Shown: positions 31,849 to 42,579 of the stretch, piece after piece
Layout: each line of letters starts with the position of its first letter
Numbering within the stretch: position 1 is the stretch's first letter
Assembly (NCBI RefSeq): GCF_024622195.1
Contig: NZ_JANKBI010000013.1
Location: forward strand, 62,001-126,000
Length of the DNA stretch: 64,000 nucleotides
Direction: 5' to 3'
Origin: Murimonas intestini
GTDB taxonomy: Bacteria > Bacillota > Clostridia > Lachnospirales > Lachnospiraceae
Notes under the pieces: model-generated
What the model saw: the letters and a program-made list of their open reading frames with translations, nothing else
The model's database searches: none
Told to the model about the DNA's origin: nothing
Program-made: the position numbers and the translations under genes

Positions 31849-34800
31849 TTACTTCCGGTTACCGCCTTTTCTTCTATATAACATAAGTTCTGCACAGAGT
31901 GCGGCGGCGGCTGCCATAAGAACCAAATACCACACGACAGGCGTATTATCTGCCGTCTTTGCGGCCTCCCCTCCTGATGGCGCTTTTGTTTCCGGCGTCT
32001 GCGCCTTAGCTGGCGCCTCAGTGCCCGGCTTGTCTGTGGAAGGCTCCTCTGTCTTTGGTTTCTCTGTGGACGGTGCTTCTGTAGATGGCGCCTCTGTCTG
32101 CAGCCCTTCTGTTGACGGTTCCTCTGTCTGCGGCCCTTCTGTAGATGGTTCCTCTGTCTGCGGTCCCTCTGTCTCTGACTCTTCTGTCTCCGGCTCCTGT
32201 TTCTCATCCGTCATGACAATTTCCTGTACCGCATTTTCATTTGGCCCTGTGGGTGAAGCTTCCACAGTAAATATTACAGGCTCCGCTTCAGCATACCCTT
32301 GCGGGGCAGCAGTTTCCACCAGTTTATATTGGTTTCCTGCCACTATTTTTCCATCCATTTTGTCACCATAGATAATATGTCGCTCTGTATCGGAGGATAT
32401 CCATTCGTCAACCACATTTCCCTGCATATCCTGCAGCTGGAGCACTGCCCCGGCAAGAGCATCTCCATCAGTATTACGTTTCCAGAATCCCAGCATGATC
32501 GGAGGTTCCCTCCACACAATCTCTCCTGTCTCAAGATCCACCTCAGCTGTCTGATTCCCGTCTTTTACCTCAGCGACTCTTACCTTTCCGTTTTTGTCCG
32601 CTGTAAACTGTATTGAGACAGGATTCGCAGAGACCTGGCTGCCATCCGGCGCCTTTAACTCTCTGATCATGTATTCCGTATCCATGAGCACTCCCTTAAA
32701 GGCGAGTATGCCCTTCTCATCTGTGACAGCCCTGGCAATCAGGGTCCATTCTTCCTCCTGAGCAGCCAGCGGCAGCTGTGCACCTGAAAGCATCATAGCA
32801 GCCTTCATCTGCGGTTTTGGTATCATGTCTGTTTTCTTGTACAATCCGTATTCAGAACCCGGCAGTACCAGATCCAGATCCTGTTCAGAGACTTTCCTCA
32901 GGGTAATGTCAGTCCTTGCCACATCATTGACGATGGTAATATCCGTGACTTCCTTTTCATCCCCGGTATACAGGCCTCCATACATACCGTTTTTATCCAG
33001 GGCTGCCTTATAAACTGTATCATCTCTCAGACAGCCTGCCGGAGCCTTTGTTTCTTTAATATAGTAAGTACCCTCCGGCAGCCCTGTAAATTCCACACGT
33101 CCGTCCCCGCGGCTGATACCTTTCTCTATTTCCTCTGAGCACTGCCCGTCCTTGTAAATGGTAAATTCTGCACCGGCTTTTGGAACTGCATACCCAGGTT
33201 CAGGTACTCCCTCTAATCCCGGATCTGCGCAGTCTTCCATGACTCTTCCATATTTATAGAAAAAGATATTTGTCTTTTCATTTGTAATGCTTCCCTGGTC
33301 GGCTCTGAGTATGATCTCACCATTCAGTTTGCCAATGGTAAATTCAAATTTACTGTCATTTAACTGGTAACCCTCCAGAGATCTTGTCTCCTGAATATAG
33401 TAATTGCCCCAGTCCAGGCCTTTCACCTTCAGTTTTCCTTCTTCATATTCCTGTCCGGTAAACTGGCCATCCGTATACACATACTGGTTTCCTGTGATAA
33501 AGGAGCCTGCCTTCTCATACCGTCCTCCATCATCTTCCCTGAATAATGTAAATTCCACCCCGTTTAGCAGTTTTTGGGCCTCCCGGTCTGTCTTTGTCAG
33601 TTCCAGTATCCCAAGCTCTCTTAAATTGGCCACACTGCCGTCCTTGTATATGGCGTTCTTCTGTACAGGCGCAAATGCATCTGCTTCTTCCTGCCCTATT
33701 ACTTCCTGCAGCGCCAGTGTCATTCCATATGAGGAGTCATCTGCCGTAAACTCTGCAGTATACGGAGCATCTTCATCCAGCTGGTAACCATATGCTGCTT
33801 TTGTCTCTGCAAGGCTGTATCTGCCTTTTACCTGCAGGTCAAAGAAAACTTCTCCATTTACATCTGTCCTTTGGGCTTCTGTCCTTTCCCACTGCCCCTC
33901 CTTCTCAACAAACAATGTGAACTCTGCACCTGATACAGGAGAGTTATCCACGCAGTCTACTTTCTTTAAGGATACATGGGAGATATATGCTGCATTTACA
34001 GCATTTACCTCTACAACAGTCCCATGGTCTTTCTCCTCTATCTCAAAAGCAAAGATACGGGTCTCAGGATCCAGCCATGTATTACTGCCTGTCTCTGTCT
34101 CGTAAAAATAATACTTTCCAGTCCTCAGTCCTTCTGACAAAGGCTGGCCATTATCTGTACGGACAGCCGCATTTCCCTCAGTGGTCCAGCTGCCTGAAGC
34201 ATTTGTGAGTATATCTGCTGACACAAGTATATCTTCTGTAATATCGGCATTCTCTCCTTTTTGCATATAGAGGTTAAAGGCAGCACCTTCCAAAGGCTCC
34301 CGCCCTGTTTCACTCTGCCTCATTTTCACAAGTTTTACATGGCTGCTGACTACTGTATCCGTCATTTGGAGTACCTGGATGCCGTCATCTCCTGTTGTGA
34401 CCTTGCCAGGACCTGACAGGACTTCTATTGTATTGTTATCATTCAGCCGGAAAACAACCGGATCGGCAGTACAATAGCCATAAGGCGCCTCTGTCTCCAC
34501 CACCTGGTACGAGCCGGCCGGCAGCTCCAGGATCATATGGGGAGCTGCACCATCGCTGGTCCAGACAGCTGCGGGACTTAAGAGACTGCCATTTTCATCA
34601 CGTATCTCCAGCACGGCCCCGGTGACCCGTTCCACATCCTGGCTGTCAGGCTGGCTCTTGCCTGCCTCATTGCTTACCTTATCCACTCCAAATTTAAGCG
34701 GCTGGTCAGTAATCTTAAGCAATGCTCCTGTGGTGCCTGCAGCATCATTGTCTGTCAGCGCCCCCTGGCCGGAGTCAGGATCAAGTGCAAGTGTGCCGTC

Positions 34801-37800
34801 ACTGTTTACACAGATGGTGTATTTACATTCCGGACGGATATACCCCGCCGGCGCTTTTATTTCTTTTACCTGATAACTGTTTCCTGCAATCAGCCTGCCC
34901 TCCGGCAGTTCAGGGCTGCTGTCAGATACCTTAATGGTACTCTGTGAACCTGCAGTCTTACCCTTACCTTCAGCAAATATGCCTGTGACAGAAAACTCCC
35001 ATCCAGTCAGTTCATCACCTTCGGGCGAGAGCTTTCTGATACCTGCCTTTACAGCTGCATCTGCAAAAATGAGTGCTTCTGTTTTATCCCCTGTGATGCT
35101 GTCATTTCCTGGTGTATTCTCAGTCTTTATAAAGGACACACTTCCATCAGCTTCTACTGTAAATTCCACTGAGGGATGGAGGTCACTCAGAATATAGCCT
35201 GCGGGGGCTTTTGTTTCCTCAAGGCGGTAGCTTCTGCCGCTTACAATACCGGGCAGTATTACCATCCCGTTTTCCCCTGTTTCTACTGTCTGTTCAGATG
35301 ACCCTGCCAGGTCCGTCAGTGTAAATTCAGCTCCTTCCAGCATCTCCCCGCTTTTACTGTCAACCTTCTGAAGCTTCACCTCAATAGGTTCATTCTCAAT
35401 ATTAAGTCTGACCTGCGGCTCTTCTCCTTCTGGAATATCAGTAAAATTCTTCTGTGTAATCTCAAATTTTTGTGGTGTCTGATCCAGCTTATGCCTTTCG
35501 CCGCAGCTTATCTCTACAAAATAATAGCTGCCAGGACACAGGCCGTCTGTGAGACTGCCTTTTGTAACCGGATTGTCCACACCACCTGCAGACGAGGAAT
35601 CCCATCTGCCTTCCGGGCCGGTGGCAAGGCCGCCGGCAATCAGTATATCCCTGTCTGTGTCCGGTTCCTCTCCTGTCTGCTTATACAGGCTGAATACAAC
35701 ATCCGGCATGCCTGCTTTGCTGACGGAATCTGTCTTAACCAACTCTACCTGTGCCAGATAATAATAATCCTTAAGTGTCAGGACGCCTTCAGAATAAGAA
35801 TATTCATTAGTATCACCGCCTGTCATATGAACAGAACCATCACTTTCTACCGTAAACTGTACAGGCGAAATCATTCTGTACAGGCCGGAGTCCGGAGCGG
35901 ACACTTCTGTCAGCGTATAGCTCTCTCCTACGATCAGGTTCTGGGATATATCTTTCTGTCCCCCGTCTGTCGTCCAGCTAATGCCTGTCCTTGTCAGCTC
36001 CTCATCAGCAAACTTTCCTGTCAGCTTTAACACGGCCCCTGTGACTGCCTGCCCAAACTGATCCTGCTTTTCAACAGAGAGTGATGTAGGGTCATCACTT
36101 ACATCTGCCAGAGCGTGGGCAAACTCATTCTTATTCGCAGACAGCCCATCTTTCAGCATTTCTTTTGTTATCTGAACCGGCACAGGATCCAGCTGATATC
36201 CGCTGGGCGCTTTTGTTTCCGCCAGCTCATAGTTTCCATATTCAATATTTTCAAACTCTATAATCCCGTCATCTTTTGATGTTCCCGTAATGGGAGAAAG
36301 GGCGCTGTTTTTCTGAATCTGCTCATCATCAGCCCTGACTCCTCCCACCAGCCTGTATAATGTATATTCAGCGCCTTTCAGTCCTTTTGTGGAATCTTTG
36401 GCACTTACCTTTTTGAATTCCAGACTGCCTTTTACAGGCGTATTCTTAATTTCATAAGGAGTGTCAGGATCCAGGACTGCTGCCTCTCCGGTATCCTCAC
36501 TGCCTGATGCGTCCAGAGGCACTATCCTGATCTCCGCCTCATTGTCTATGTCCGCTCCAGTCCCTTTGTTGACAGATTTTACATAAATATGGTACTCTGC
36601 CGGCTCCACGTAACCGTCAGGCCGGACTTCCGACAGCAGATAAGGCTTTATGGCTCCCGATACATCTTCCCGATCTCCTACGGGTATCTGGTCAAAAGAA
36701 ATGCTCCCTTCCGCATTGCTGGTCTCCTCAAATAATATTTCCTCACCATAGGCGTTTGTGCCTGTGAGCTTAAATATTACATCCTTTAACGGTTCCTCCG
36801 TAGCGCCGTCAGTTTTTATCAGGCTGAAGGAGCCTTTAATAAGTGTATTTATTACCGGGTCAGCCACTTGCACATGAAAAATGTTATTATTGTCCTGATC
36901 CGCATCTTCCCTGTTTGCCTTAAGGCTGTCCGCCATCGCGCTGCGCAGGGTGAAGTCTTTTGCGTATTCCTGGTAAATATCGCCTTCTGATGTTACCTCC
37001 ACCAGCCTGTAGTTGCCATATGGTATATCTGTAAAAGTTACTGTTCCAGTACCATCCGCCTCAGCAGTGCCGCCAGCCTCTGTCCCTTTTGTCCACCCGT
37101 TATAACCGTCACTGTCATTGTACAGAAGCTTAAACTGACGCCCGGACAGTGCCTCCGGAATTTGGGCATCGTTTTTCTTTGTAAAGGATACAGAGCCTTT
37201 TGTCCGGGTATTTCTCTGCCAGTTCGCCTTTTCCGCCTCAGAAGATAAATCAACAGTAAATGTCTTTGCCTTTCCCTCACTGTTTGACTCTGCTGCCAGT
37301 GCAGCCTTCATAGCAGTATCTGAAACCGTAACCTGCTGTAATGCTCCCGGTTCCTCATATCCGTCAGGAGATACTGTCTCTGTCAGAATGTAGCCGCCCG
37401 GTCTGTAGGAGATATTTTCAAAGCGGAGGATTCCATCTGCACTGCTGGCTGCTGTTATATTCTCTCCCTTTACATTCTTCACAGGTATCCCCTTGTCATC
37501 ACACAGCGTGTATACAGCACCGGCCAAAGGGATCTGATGAGCCTCCACAGAATCTGTCTTTTTGAGCAGGATCGTACCCCTGGCATAATCATTTGAAACT
37601 ATGCTGACCTGGGATGCGTCAGTTGTTACGGATGCATTCCCGCTGGCAAGTGTGATTGTATATGTTTTATCTGCCTTTAGTGTGACGTCAAAGGATACCC
37701 CCTGGTCATAGGGATCAGGAGACTTGATTTCTGTCAGTGTATAATCCCCCGGATCCACGTCCCCGAAGCTGACAATGCCATTTTCATCTGTGACAGCGCT

Positions 37801-40800
37801 TTTTGTTACAAGCTGGCCCTTTTTATCTTTCAGTTCAAATTTAACTTCATCGCTGCCTGCCGTGGTGCCATCCGGATATTTTTTTATAAATTTTATTTCC
37901 AGATCAGCGTCAGGTTTATTATGGATCACCAGGTTTGCCTCTGCAAACTCCCCATTACCCCCGCCAACCGCAGTTCCTCCGGTCATACAGATAACATTCT
38001 TTGTGCTGCCATTTACATTAAGCTGTATATTCTGGTCATCAGAAGCTTTTTTAAATATGTAATACCTGTCTTCTGCCGTGAGCTGATAACCTTCTGCTGC
38101 TTCCGTCTCTGTTATATGATACACTGTATCCCATTTCAGGTTCACAAACGCCAGTTTTCCGTCCATCCCTGTAGTCCCTGCTTTATCATAACGGGTGTCC
38201 GGAGTGTATATTCCGTCTCCATCAGTGTCCATATATGCTTCCAGCCTGAACCTGGCGCCGGCCAGCGGAAGCTTGCTGCTGTTCCTGTCATCATTAGAAC
38301 TTGTCTTCAGTATCTGGAATACAGGCTTTTTGGCAGACTGCACATAGGCATCCATGTCAAAGTCACCTGTATAGCCCCCGTTTGAATCATTGGACTCCTG
38401 ATATACTGCATCCCGGTCCATCAGGCTGGCCCTGTTGCTGATCTGGTCCGCCGTTGCACTCTCTGTCAGTACTGTATCAAATTCCAGCAGAAGTGTCTCT
38501 GTTCCATAGTCTGCAGGTATTGTGTATGATATCTCCTGCGGGCTTACAGCCAGTCCGCCTTTAAATCCACCATCGCCTGTACTGCCGTCTCTCCTGCTGG
38601 CCAGCAGTTCAGCATTGCCGCCGTCTACCTTTGACAGGGTGACAGATTCATCGTCGATCTCAAGGGGCTGGTCTCCCATCTTATCTACAATCCTCATGCC
38701 CTGCAGGTCTGCCCTGCTCTCATTGACCATGATCTGCCAGTGTATTAGTCCCTCATCACTGTCATATGTTCCATTTTTACTGATTTTATTATTCTTGATA
38801 TACAGGGCTGCGGCCGCCGCTGCTCCGGCTTTAACATCTGTCCCCCTGACTTTTCCGGTGAGCACAGCCTCATTTAATACCTTGACCTGCGTATCATTCT
38901 GAAATATATTCCTCAGATATGCTTCATCAGTAAATCTGGTCTTATACTCAATCACAAAACTGTGCCGGCTTTCCATTTCTGCACCAAGCTGATCCGTAAA
39001 TTTAAATACTGCTGTATCCTGGGTATAGCTTCCATCCTCCGTTTTTCCCTCTGTGATATTAAGCGTAATCCTGATGCCGCTGTCAAACTCAACTGTACTT
39101 CCATCTGCTGAACCGTTAACTTTCCCTTCCTCTGTGTTTCCGTCTTTATCCACCAGGGCCACCCGGGAAAGCTCAGAGAAGGAGCTGCCCACCGGCAGTA
39201 TGTCCGTCAATACCATACCTGTGACAGGGGTATAGTTCATGTCCACAGTAGTCTTCCACGCTATTTCACGTGTACTGTAGTCATAGCCGCCCACAGCTTC
39301 TTTAGCTATCAGAGTATTCGGGACTGTCTTTTCAGCCGTCAGCTGATTTTCTTTATCTTTCCCATTTACATTTGCCTTAAGTACTGCTGTGTTGGAAAGT
39401 GTCCCTGCGTTATCCCCCTGGGTAGACATAATTTCCGGATCCATGACCACCGCATCCAAAAATATCTCGTAGTACTCCTGCTGGCTGACATCCCCTAATT
39501 GTATGCTTATATTTCCTGTGGATGTATCCAGGCTGAAATAGGGTTTCTGTCCCCCGCTGTCCTGTCCCATGGTTTCTACTGCGGATGAACTGCCGTCACG
39601 GAGATATTTCCTATAGCTGATCTCTACACTGTCCAGTTCATACTTATCAGGCGGAAGGATATCTGCAACAGACATATTGTTTAAATTAGCGCCATAGCCG
39701 TTCACAGTAAACTTCCACTGCATCCTGCGGGTAGTTTCATCGTAATTTCCCGCTGATTTCGTGCCAAGTGTCACTTGATCTGATATTTCTTTATTTAAGT
39801 CCGCACTGTACTCGAAATCATCCCATCCCGGTCCGACTCCGTATATATATCTGTTCCAGATGAATTTTGCATTATTTGTCAGTTTCTTGACTCCATTGCT
39901 GTTTTCTTCCTGCCACTGGTCAACAGGTATACCGCCAATATTAACTTCCGTATAATATTTCAGCTTCAGCTTCTGGTTCTGCAATTCACTTCCAAAGGGA
40001 ATTATCAAAACTGCATATGTACTTCCCCCTTCTGAGTATTTGTAATAGAAGGGATCTGTCTCTCCCCCGGCAAGCCCCTCAATATTTTCTTTTGTAACAG
40101 AGGCGTATGCAATAGGGTCAGCAGGTATTTTTTCTGATATAGGGAGGCTTTTAACAAGCCTGCCCTTTTCATTATAGACCTGCAGACCGGAAACGGCGTC
40201 ATACATATGGTCATCCCAGCGGATTGTATCCACAATATACGCCCCCACAAGCTCTGAAAACTGCGTATTCACATCAAGTGTCCAGGAATAGCGCAGGCCG
40301 TTAAGTCCATCCTTGCGTCCGTCCTTCTCAAGAAGATGTATATTCATGGATGTGGACACTTCTTCTGAGTGAGCCGCCTCTGTCTGCCCATCCTTTTGTC
40401 TCAGGTATACAGTGTTATCAACAGACCTGGCCATGTCGCCCCCTGATGCCCTAAAAGACTCCCCAGTAAGAGCCAGCCTTACTGTAAACTGTGCACTTAC
40501 AGGCTCCTGTCCTTCCTTCGCGGCCGGAAACTGGTACTGCAGCTCTCCTGCATCTGTTACCAGATATGTATCTTCTGAAAATTTCTCACCTTTTGTTAAT
40601 TCCCTGCCATCCCTGATGACGGATATTACCTCCATATCGGCCGGGATGACATCCACCAGGATCATTTCTGCCAGCGTCCTGCCTTCCTTTTTGGCATCTG
40701 CTGATATCACATAGTCAATATATGGGGAAGTTACAGAATCCGGCGCTTCCTTTGTGACAGAATATTCCGGCGCCTGTGGTTTGTCAGGATCATCCGGCGT

Positions 40801-42579
40801 CAGGCTCCCCATGGTCCCTACTTTTGGAAGGGCGCCATCCCAGCCCACATAGACAGGTTCATTTATATCCAGCTTATCCTCTGCCACCTGCAGGTCAAGT
40901 GTCTTGCCCGCTGTGACAGATTCCCTGTTGTAAACCTTTTTATCAAAAATAACAGACGCCGTCCAGTTCCCGCCGCTCTGCTTCTCTACCGTTAACTTGC
41001 CCAGGTTCTCCGGCGCCCCTGGACCTCCTGTCTCATATACCAGGTCCACCTCCTGCTTTGCGGCCTCTCCCGGAAGGACAAAATCTGTGCCCAGATTAAA
41101 CGTATAAACAACAGATGGCAGCTCTTCCTCACTCAGCCCTTCCAGGTACTCGTCAACCCTGGCATTATATGCATCTATATCCCCTCCAAAGGCCGGATAA
41201 CCTGCATCCCCTTCATGTAAGCTGTGCTGCAGGTACAGATATTCATCGTCCAGGACTATGTCAATGCTGAATATTACTCCTAAATCACTGTCTGCCTGAT
41301 AGCCGTCATCCGAACCCACAAGTGTGATTTTAACTTTACTCACGCCATCGGCCGGGTTTTTAAACGTCTTGGCTGACGCCCTGGGATTCTGGATGCTGTA
41401 TTCCTCTGCCGTCTCCGAGAAAAACATCACTGATCTTCTGAAGGAGCTAAGATCCAGGCCGTTCTCCCCGCCATCTTCTGTTTCCTCCTGTACAAGACTG
41501 GTCTCTGGTTCTGACTCCACTCCTTTTTCTGGTCCTTTTTCAGATTCTTGCTCCGATCCAGATTCTGACTCTGATTCCGGTTCTGAGTCTGTTTCTGTCT
41601 CCTCCTGCTTGGCCGGCAGCATTATCTGCACATTCCTGCCCTCCTGCAGGATCATCTCACATACTGCACCCTGGTTTTCTAAAGATGCTTCCGCATCCGC
41701 TTCAAACGGAACGCTGATCACGCCAAATGTCTCACTGCCTGAGATCTCTTCCACATTTTCATTAAATGTAACTGTCACTAAACTGTCCGTGACAAAGTAT
41801 GTGCCTATGGCAGTTTCGCCATCCGCCATGCCAGTTCCTGAGGCCTTGTACTCTGCCTTATCATAAAGCCTCACCTCCCCGGCTGCCCCGTCCACCGGCG
41901 TCCATTCGCCCAGAGACATATTTACAGAAAAACTATCCCCGGCAATTATTTTGTTTTCTTCTGTTATATCTGTAAAATCAAAGCTTAATTCAAATGATAA
42001 GCTGCTCATCTCATCCAGGACTGCCTTTGACAGATCAATACTTCCGCTTTTATTTGCAGCAGTAAATCTCTCCTGATTTTTATTCATGTATACAGCTTTT
42101 TCTAATTCTAGAATAAGGTGTCCTGTGTCCTGCGTCCACTCTATTACATCCCGGCCGTTCTCATAGCCTTCTGAACCAGCATCTGTCTCACTTTCCCTCT
42201 CAGACGCCCATGTTTCTTCTGTCAGAGGCTCCCCGCCCTCATCTGCCAGTGCCTTGTTCTCATCTGTCTGTGGCTCTCCTGCTCCATTTCCTGGTGTCTG
42301 GCTCTCCGGGGGCTGCATTTCCCCGTCTCCATTTCCTGGTGTCTGCCCCTCTGTGGTCTGTGCGTCCCCGCTTCCACTATCTTCAGTCCGTATCTCCTCA
42401 CTTATTTCCTGAGCGGGTTCCGTCTGATCCCCTGTCACTTCTGTCTGGCCCTCTGTTTCCTGCTCATCTGCCGCAAGCACGATCCCGGTTTGCAGCAGAA
42501 GCTGAGGTACGCACATGGCAAACACCAATATTATACATATCAGACTTTTTATCCGGGTTCCTTTATTATTTCTGTTCAT
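31849..42579 (-). CDS. Giant cell-surface adhesin with Cna-B/SpaA repeats
   Basis: The 3576-residue protein begins with a signal peptide (MNRNNKGTRIKSLICIILVF, cleavage near VLA|ADEQ, residue 36). An acidic Thr/Glu/Pro region follows, then about five adhesin-type domains with the pattern W-x-V...L-x-DILP (for example MSVADILPPDKYEL), likely isopeptide-stabilised. Next come 17 units that each start with a G-A-x-F-x-L motif (LPLAGARFRLEAY, LEGAEFTLTD) and end with an E-T-x-A-P-x-G-Y motif (LAETKAPSGYQL, LEETKAPAGYIL), the Cna-B/SpaA isopeptide fold. A Thr/Glu/Pro linker leads to a C-terminal helix (VVWYLVLMAAAAALCAELML) and a basic tail. Before the helix is AAKTADNTP, not LPXTG. ATG 42579 has AGGTGGAG upstream. 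No sortase gene is in the window. Confidence 0.9.
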   Translation of the reverse strand: MNRNNKGTRIKSLICIILVFAMCVPQLLLQTGIVLAADEQETEGQTEVTGDQTEPAQEISEEIRTEDSGSGDAQTTEGQTPGNGDGEMQPPESQTPGNGAGEPQTDENKALADEGGEPLTEETWASERESETDAGSEGYENGRDVIEWTQDTGHLILELEKAVYMNKNQERFTAANKSGSIDLSKAVLDEMSSLSFELSFDFTDITEENKIIAGDSFSVNMSLGEWTPVDGAAGEVRLYDKAEYKASGTGMADGETAIGTYFVTDSLVTVTFNENVEEISGSETFGVISVPFEADAEASLENQGAVCEMILQEGRNVQIMLPAKQEETETDSEPESESESGSEQESEKGPEKGVESEPETSLVQEETEDGGENGLDLSSFRRSVMFFSETAEEYSIQNPRASAKTFKNPADGVSKVKITLVGSDDGYQADSDLGVIFSIDIVLDDEYLYLQHSLHEGDAGYPAFGGDIDAYNARVDEYLEGLSEEELPSVVYTFNLGTDFVLPGEAAKQEVDLVYETGGPGAPENLGKLTVEKQSGGNWTASVIFDKKVYNRESVTAGKTLDLQVAEDKLDINEPVYVGWDGALPKVGTMGSLTPDDPDKPQAPEYSVTKEAPDSVTSPYIDYVISADAKKEGRTLAEMILVDVIPADMEVISVIRDGRELTKGEKFSEDTYLVTDAGELQYQFPAAKEGQEPVSAQFTVRLALTGESFRASGGDMARSVDNTVYLRQKDGQTEAAHSEEVSTSMNIHLLEKDGRKDGLNGLRYSWTLDVNTQFSELVGAYIVDTIRWDDHMYDAVSGLQVYNEKGRLVKSLPISEKIPADPIAYASVTKENIEGLAGGETDPFYYKYSEGGSTYAVLIIPFGSELQNQKLKLKYYTEVNIGGIPVDQWQEENSNGVKKLTNNAKFIWNRYIYGVGPGWDDFEYSADLNKEISDQVTLGTKSAGNYDETTRRMQWKFTVNGYGANLNNMSVADILPPDKYELDSVEISYRKYLRDGSSSAVETMGQDSGGQKPYFSLDTSTGNISIQLGDVSQQEYYEIFLDAVVMDPEIMSTQGDNAGTLSNTAVLKANVNGKDKENQLTAEKTVPNTLIAKEAVGGYDYSTREIAWKTTVDMNYTPVTGMVLTDILPVGSSFSELSRVALVDKDGNTEEGKVNGSADGSTVEFDSGIRITLNITEGKTEDGSYTQDTAVFKFTDQLGAEMESRHSFVIEYKTRFTDEAYLRNIFQNDTQVKVLNEAVLTGKVRGTDVKAGAAAAAALYIKNNKISKNGTYDSDEGLIHWQIMVNESRADLQGMRIVDKMGDQPLEIDDESVTLSKVDGGNAELLASRRDGSTGDGGFKGGLAVSPQEISYTIPADYGTETLLLEFDTVLTESATADQISNRASLMDRDAVYQESNDSNGGYTGDFDMDAYVQSAKKPVFQILKTSSNDDRNSSKLPLAGARFRLEAYMDTDGDGIYTPDTRYDKAGTTGMDGKLAFVNLKWDTVYHITETEAAEGYQLTAEDRYYIFKKASDDQNIQLNVNGSTKNVICMTGGTAVGGGNGEFAEANLVIHNKPDADLEIKFIKKYPDGTTAGSDEVKFELKDKKGQLVTKSAVTDENGIVSFGDVDPGDYTLTEIKSPDPYDQGVSFDVTLKADKTYTITLASGNASVTTDASQVSIVSNDYARGTILLKKTDSVEAHQIPLAGAVYTLCDDKGIPVKNVKGENITAASSADGILRFENISYRPGGYILTETVSPDGYEEPGALQQVTVSDTAMKAALAAESNSEGKAKTFTVDLSSEAEKANWQRNTRTKGSVSFTKKNDAQIPEALSGRQFKLLYNDSDGYNGWTKGTEAGGTAEADGTGTVTFTDIPYGNYRLVEVTSEGDIYQEYAKDFTLRSAMADSLKANREDADQDNNNIFHVQVADPVINTLIKGSFSLIKTDGATEEPLKDVIFKLTGTNAYGEEILFEETSNAEGSISFDQIPVGDREDVSGAIKPYLLSEVRPDGYVEPAEYHIYVKSVNKGTGADIDNEAEIRIVPLDASGSEDTGEAAVLDPDTPYEIKNTPVKGSLEFKKVSAKDSTKGLKGAEYTLYRLVGGVRADDEQIQKNSALSPITGTSKDDGIIEFENIEYGNYELAETKAPSGYQLDPVPVQITKEMLKDGLSANKNEFAHALADVSDDPTSLSVEKQDQFGQAVTGAVLKLTGKFADEELTRTGISWTTDGGQKDISQNLIVGESYTLTEVSAPDSGLYRMISPVQFTVESDGSVHMTGGDTNEYSYSEGVLTLKDYYYLAQVELVKTDSVSKAGMPDVVFSLYKQTGEEPDTDRDILIAGGLATGPEGRWDSSSAGGVDNPVTKGSLTDGLCPGSYYFVEISCGERHKLDQTPQKFEITQKNFTDIPEGEEPQVRLNIENEPIEVKLQKVDSKSGEMLEGAEFTLTDLAGSSEQTVETGENGMVILPGIVSGRSYRLEETKAPAGYILSDLHPSVEFTVEADGSVSFIKTENTPGNDSITGDKTEALIFADAAVKAGIRKLSPEGDELTGWEFSVTGIFAEGKGKTAGSQSTIKVSDSSPELPEGRLIAGNSYQVKEIKAPAGYIRPECKYTICVNSDGTLALDPDSGQGALTDNDAAGTTGALLKITDQPLKFGVDKVSNEAGKSQPDSQDVERVTGAVLEIRDENGSLLSPAAVWTSDGAAPHMILELPAGSYQVVETEAPYGYCTADPVVFRLNDNNTIEVLSGPGKVTTGDDGIQVLQMTDTVVSSHVKLVKMRQSETGREPLEGAAFNLYMQKGENADITEDILVSADILTNASGSWTTEGNAAVRTDNGQPLSEGLRTGKYYFYETETGSNTWLDPETRIFAFEIEEKDHGTVVEVNAVNAAYISHVSLKKVDCVDNSPVSGAEFTLFVEKEGQWERTEAQRTDVNGEVFFDLQVKGRYSLAETKAAYGYQLDEDAPYTAEFTADDSSYGMTLALQEVIGQEEADAFAPVQKNAIYKDGSVANLRELGILELTKTDREAQKLLNGVEFTLFREDDGGRYEKAGSFITGNQYVYTDGQFTGQEYEEGKLKVKGLDWGNYYIQETRSLEGYQLNDSKFEFTIGKLNGEIILRADQGSITNEKTNIFFYKYGRVMEDCADPGLEGVPEPGYAVPKAGAEFTIYKDGQCSEEIEKGISRGDGRVEFTGLPEGTYYIKETKAPAGCLRDDTVYKAALDKNGMYGGLYTGDEKEVTDITIVNDVARTDITLRKVSEQDLDLVLPGSEYGLYKKTDMIPKPQMKAAMMLSGAQLPLAAQEEEWTLIARAVTDEKGILAFKGVLMDTEYMIRELKAPDGSQVSANPVSIQFTADKNGKVRVAEVKDGNQTAEVDLETGEIVWREPPIMLGFWKRNTDGDALAGAVLQLQDMQGNVVDEWISSDTERHIIYGDKMDGKIVAGNQYKLVETAAPQGYAEAEPVIFTVEASPTGPNENAVQEIVMTDEKQEPETEESETEGPQTEEPSTEGPQTEEPSTEGLQTEAPSTEAPSTEKPKTEEPSTDKPGTEAPAKAQTPETKAPSGGEAAKTADNTPVVWYLVLMAAAAALCAELMLYRRKGGNRK
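32038..32212. repeat. 30-bp tandem repeats coding the wall-spanning linker
   Basis: On the minus strand the stretch encodes repeats of the type PSTEGPQTEE with small changes (PSTEGLQTEA, PSTEAPSTEK). Units are about 30 bp and nearly identical in the middle. It lies just before the C-terminal membrane helix of the adhesin, where repeats usually cross the cell wall. Confidence 0.8.

Noticed and set aside
31794..32207. Arg/Gln-rich minus-strand frame beside the adhesin end
   Set aside because: It is an out-of-frame reading of the adhesin linker repeats.
32030..32220. Regularly spaced repeats, considered as CRISPR
   Set aside because: The repeats are in frame, encode a Pro/Thr/Glu linker and have no unique spacers. 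The same applies to 1-240.
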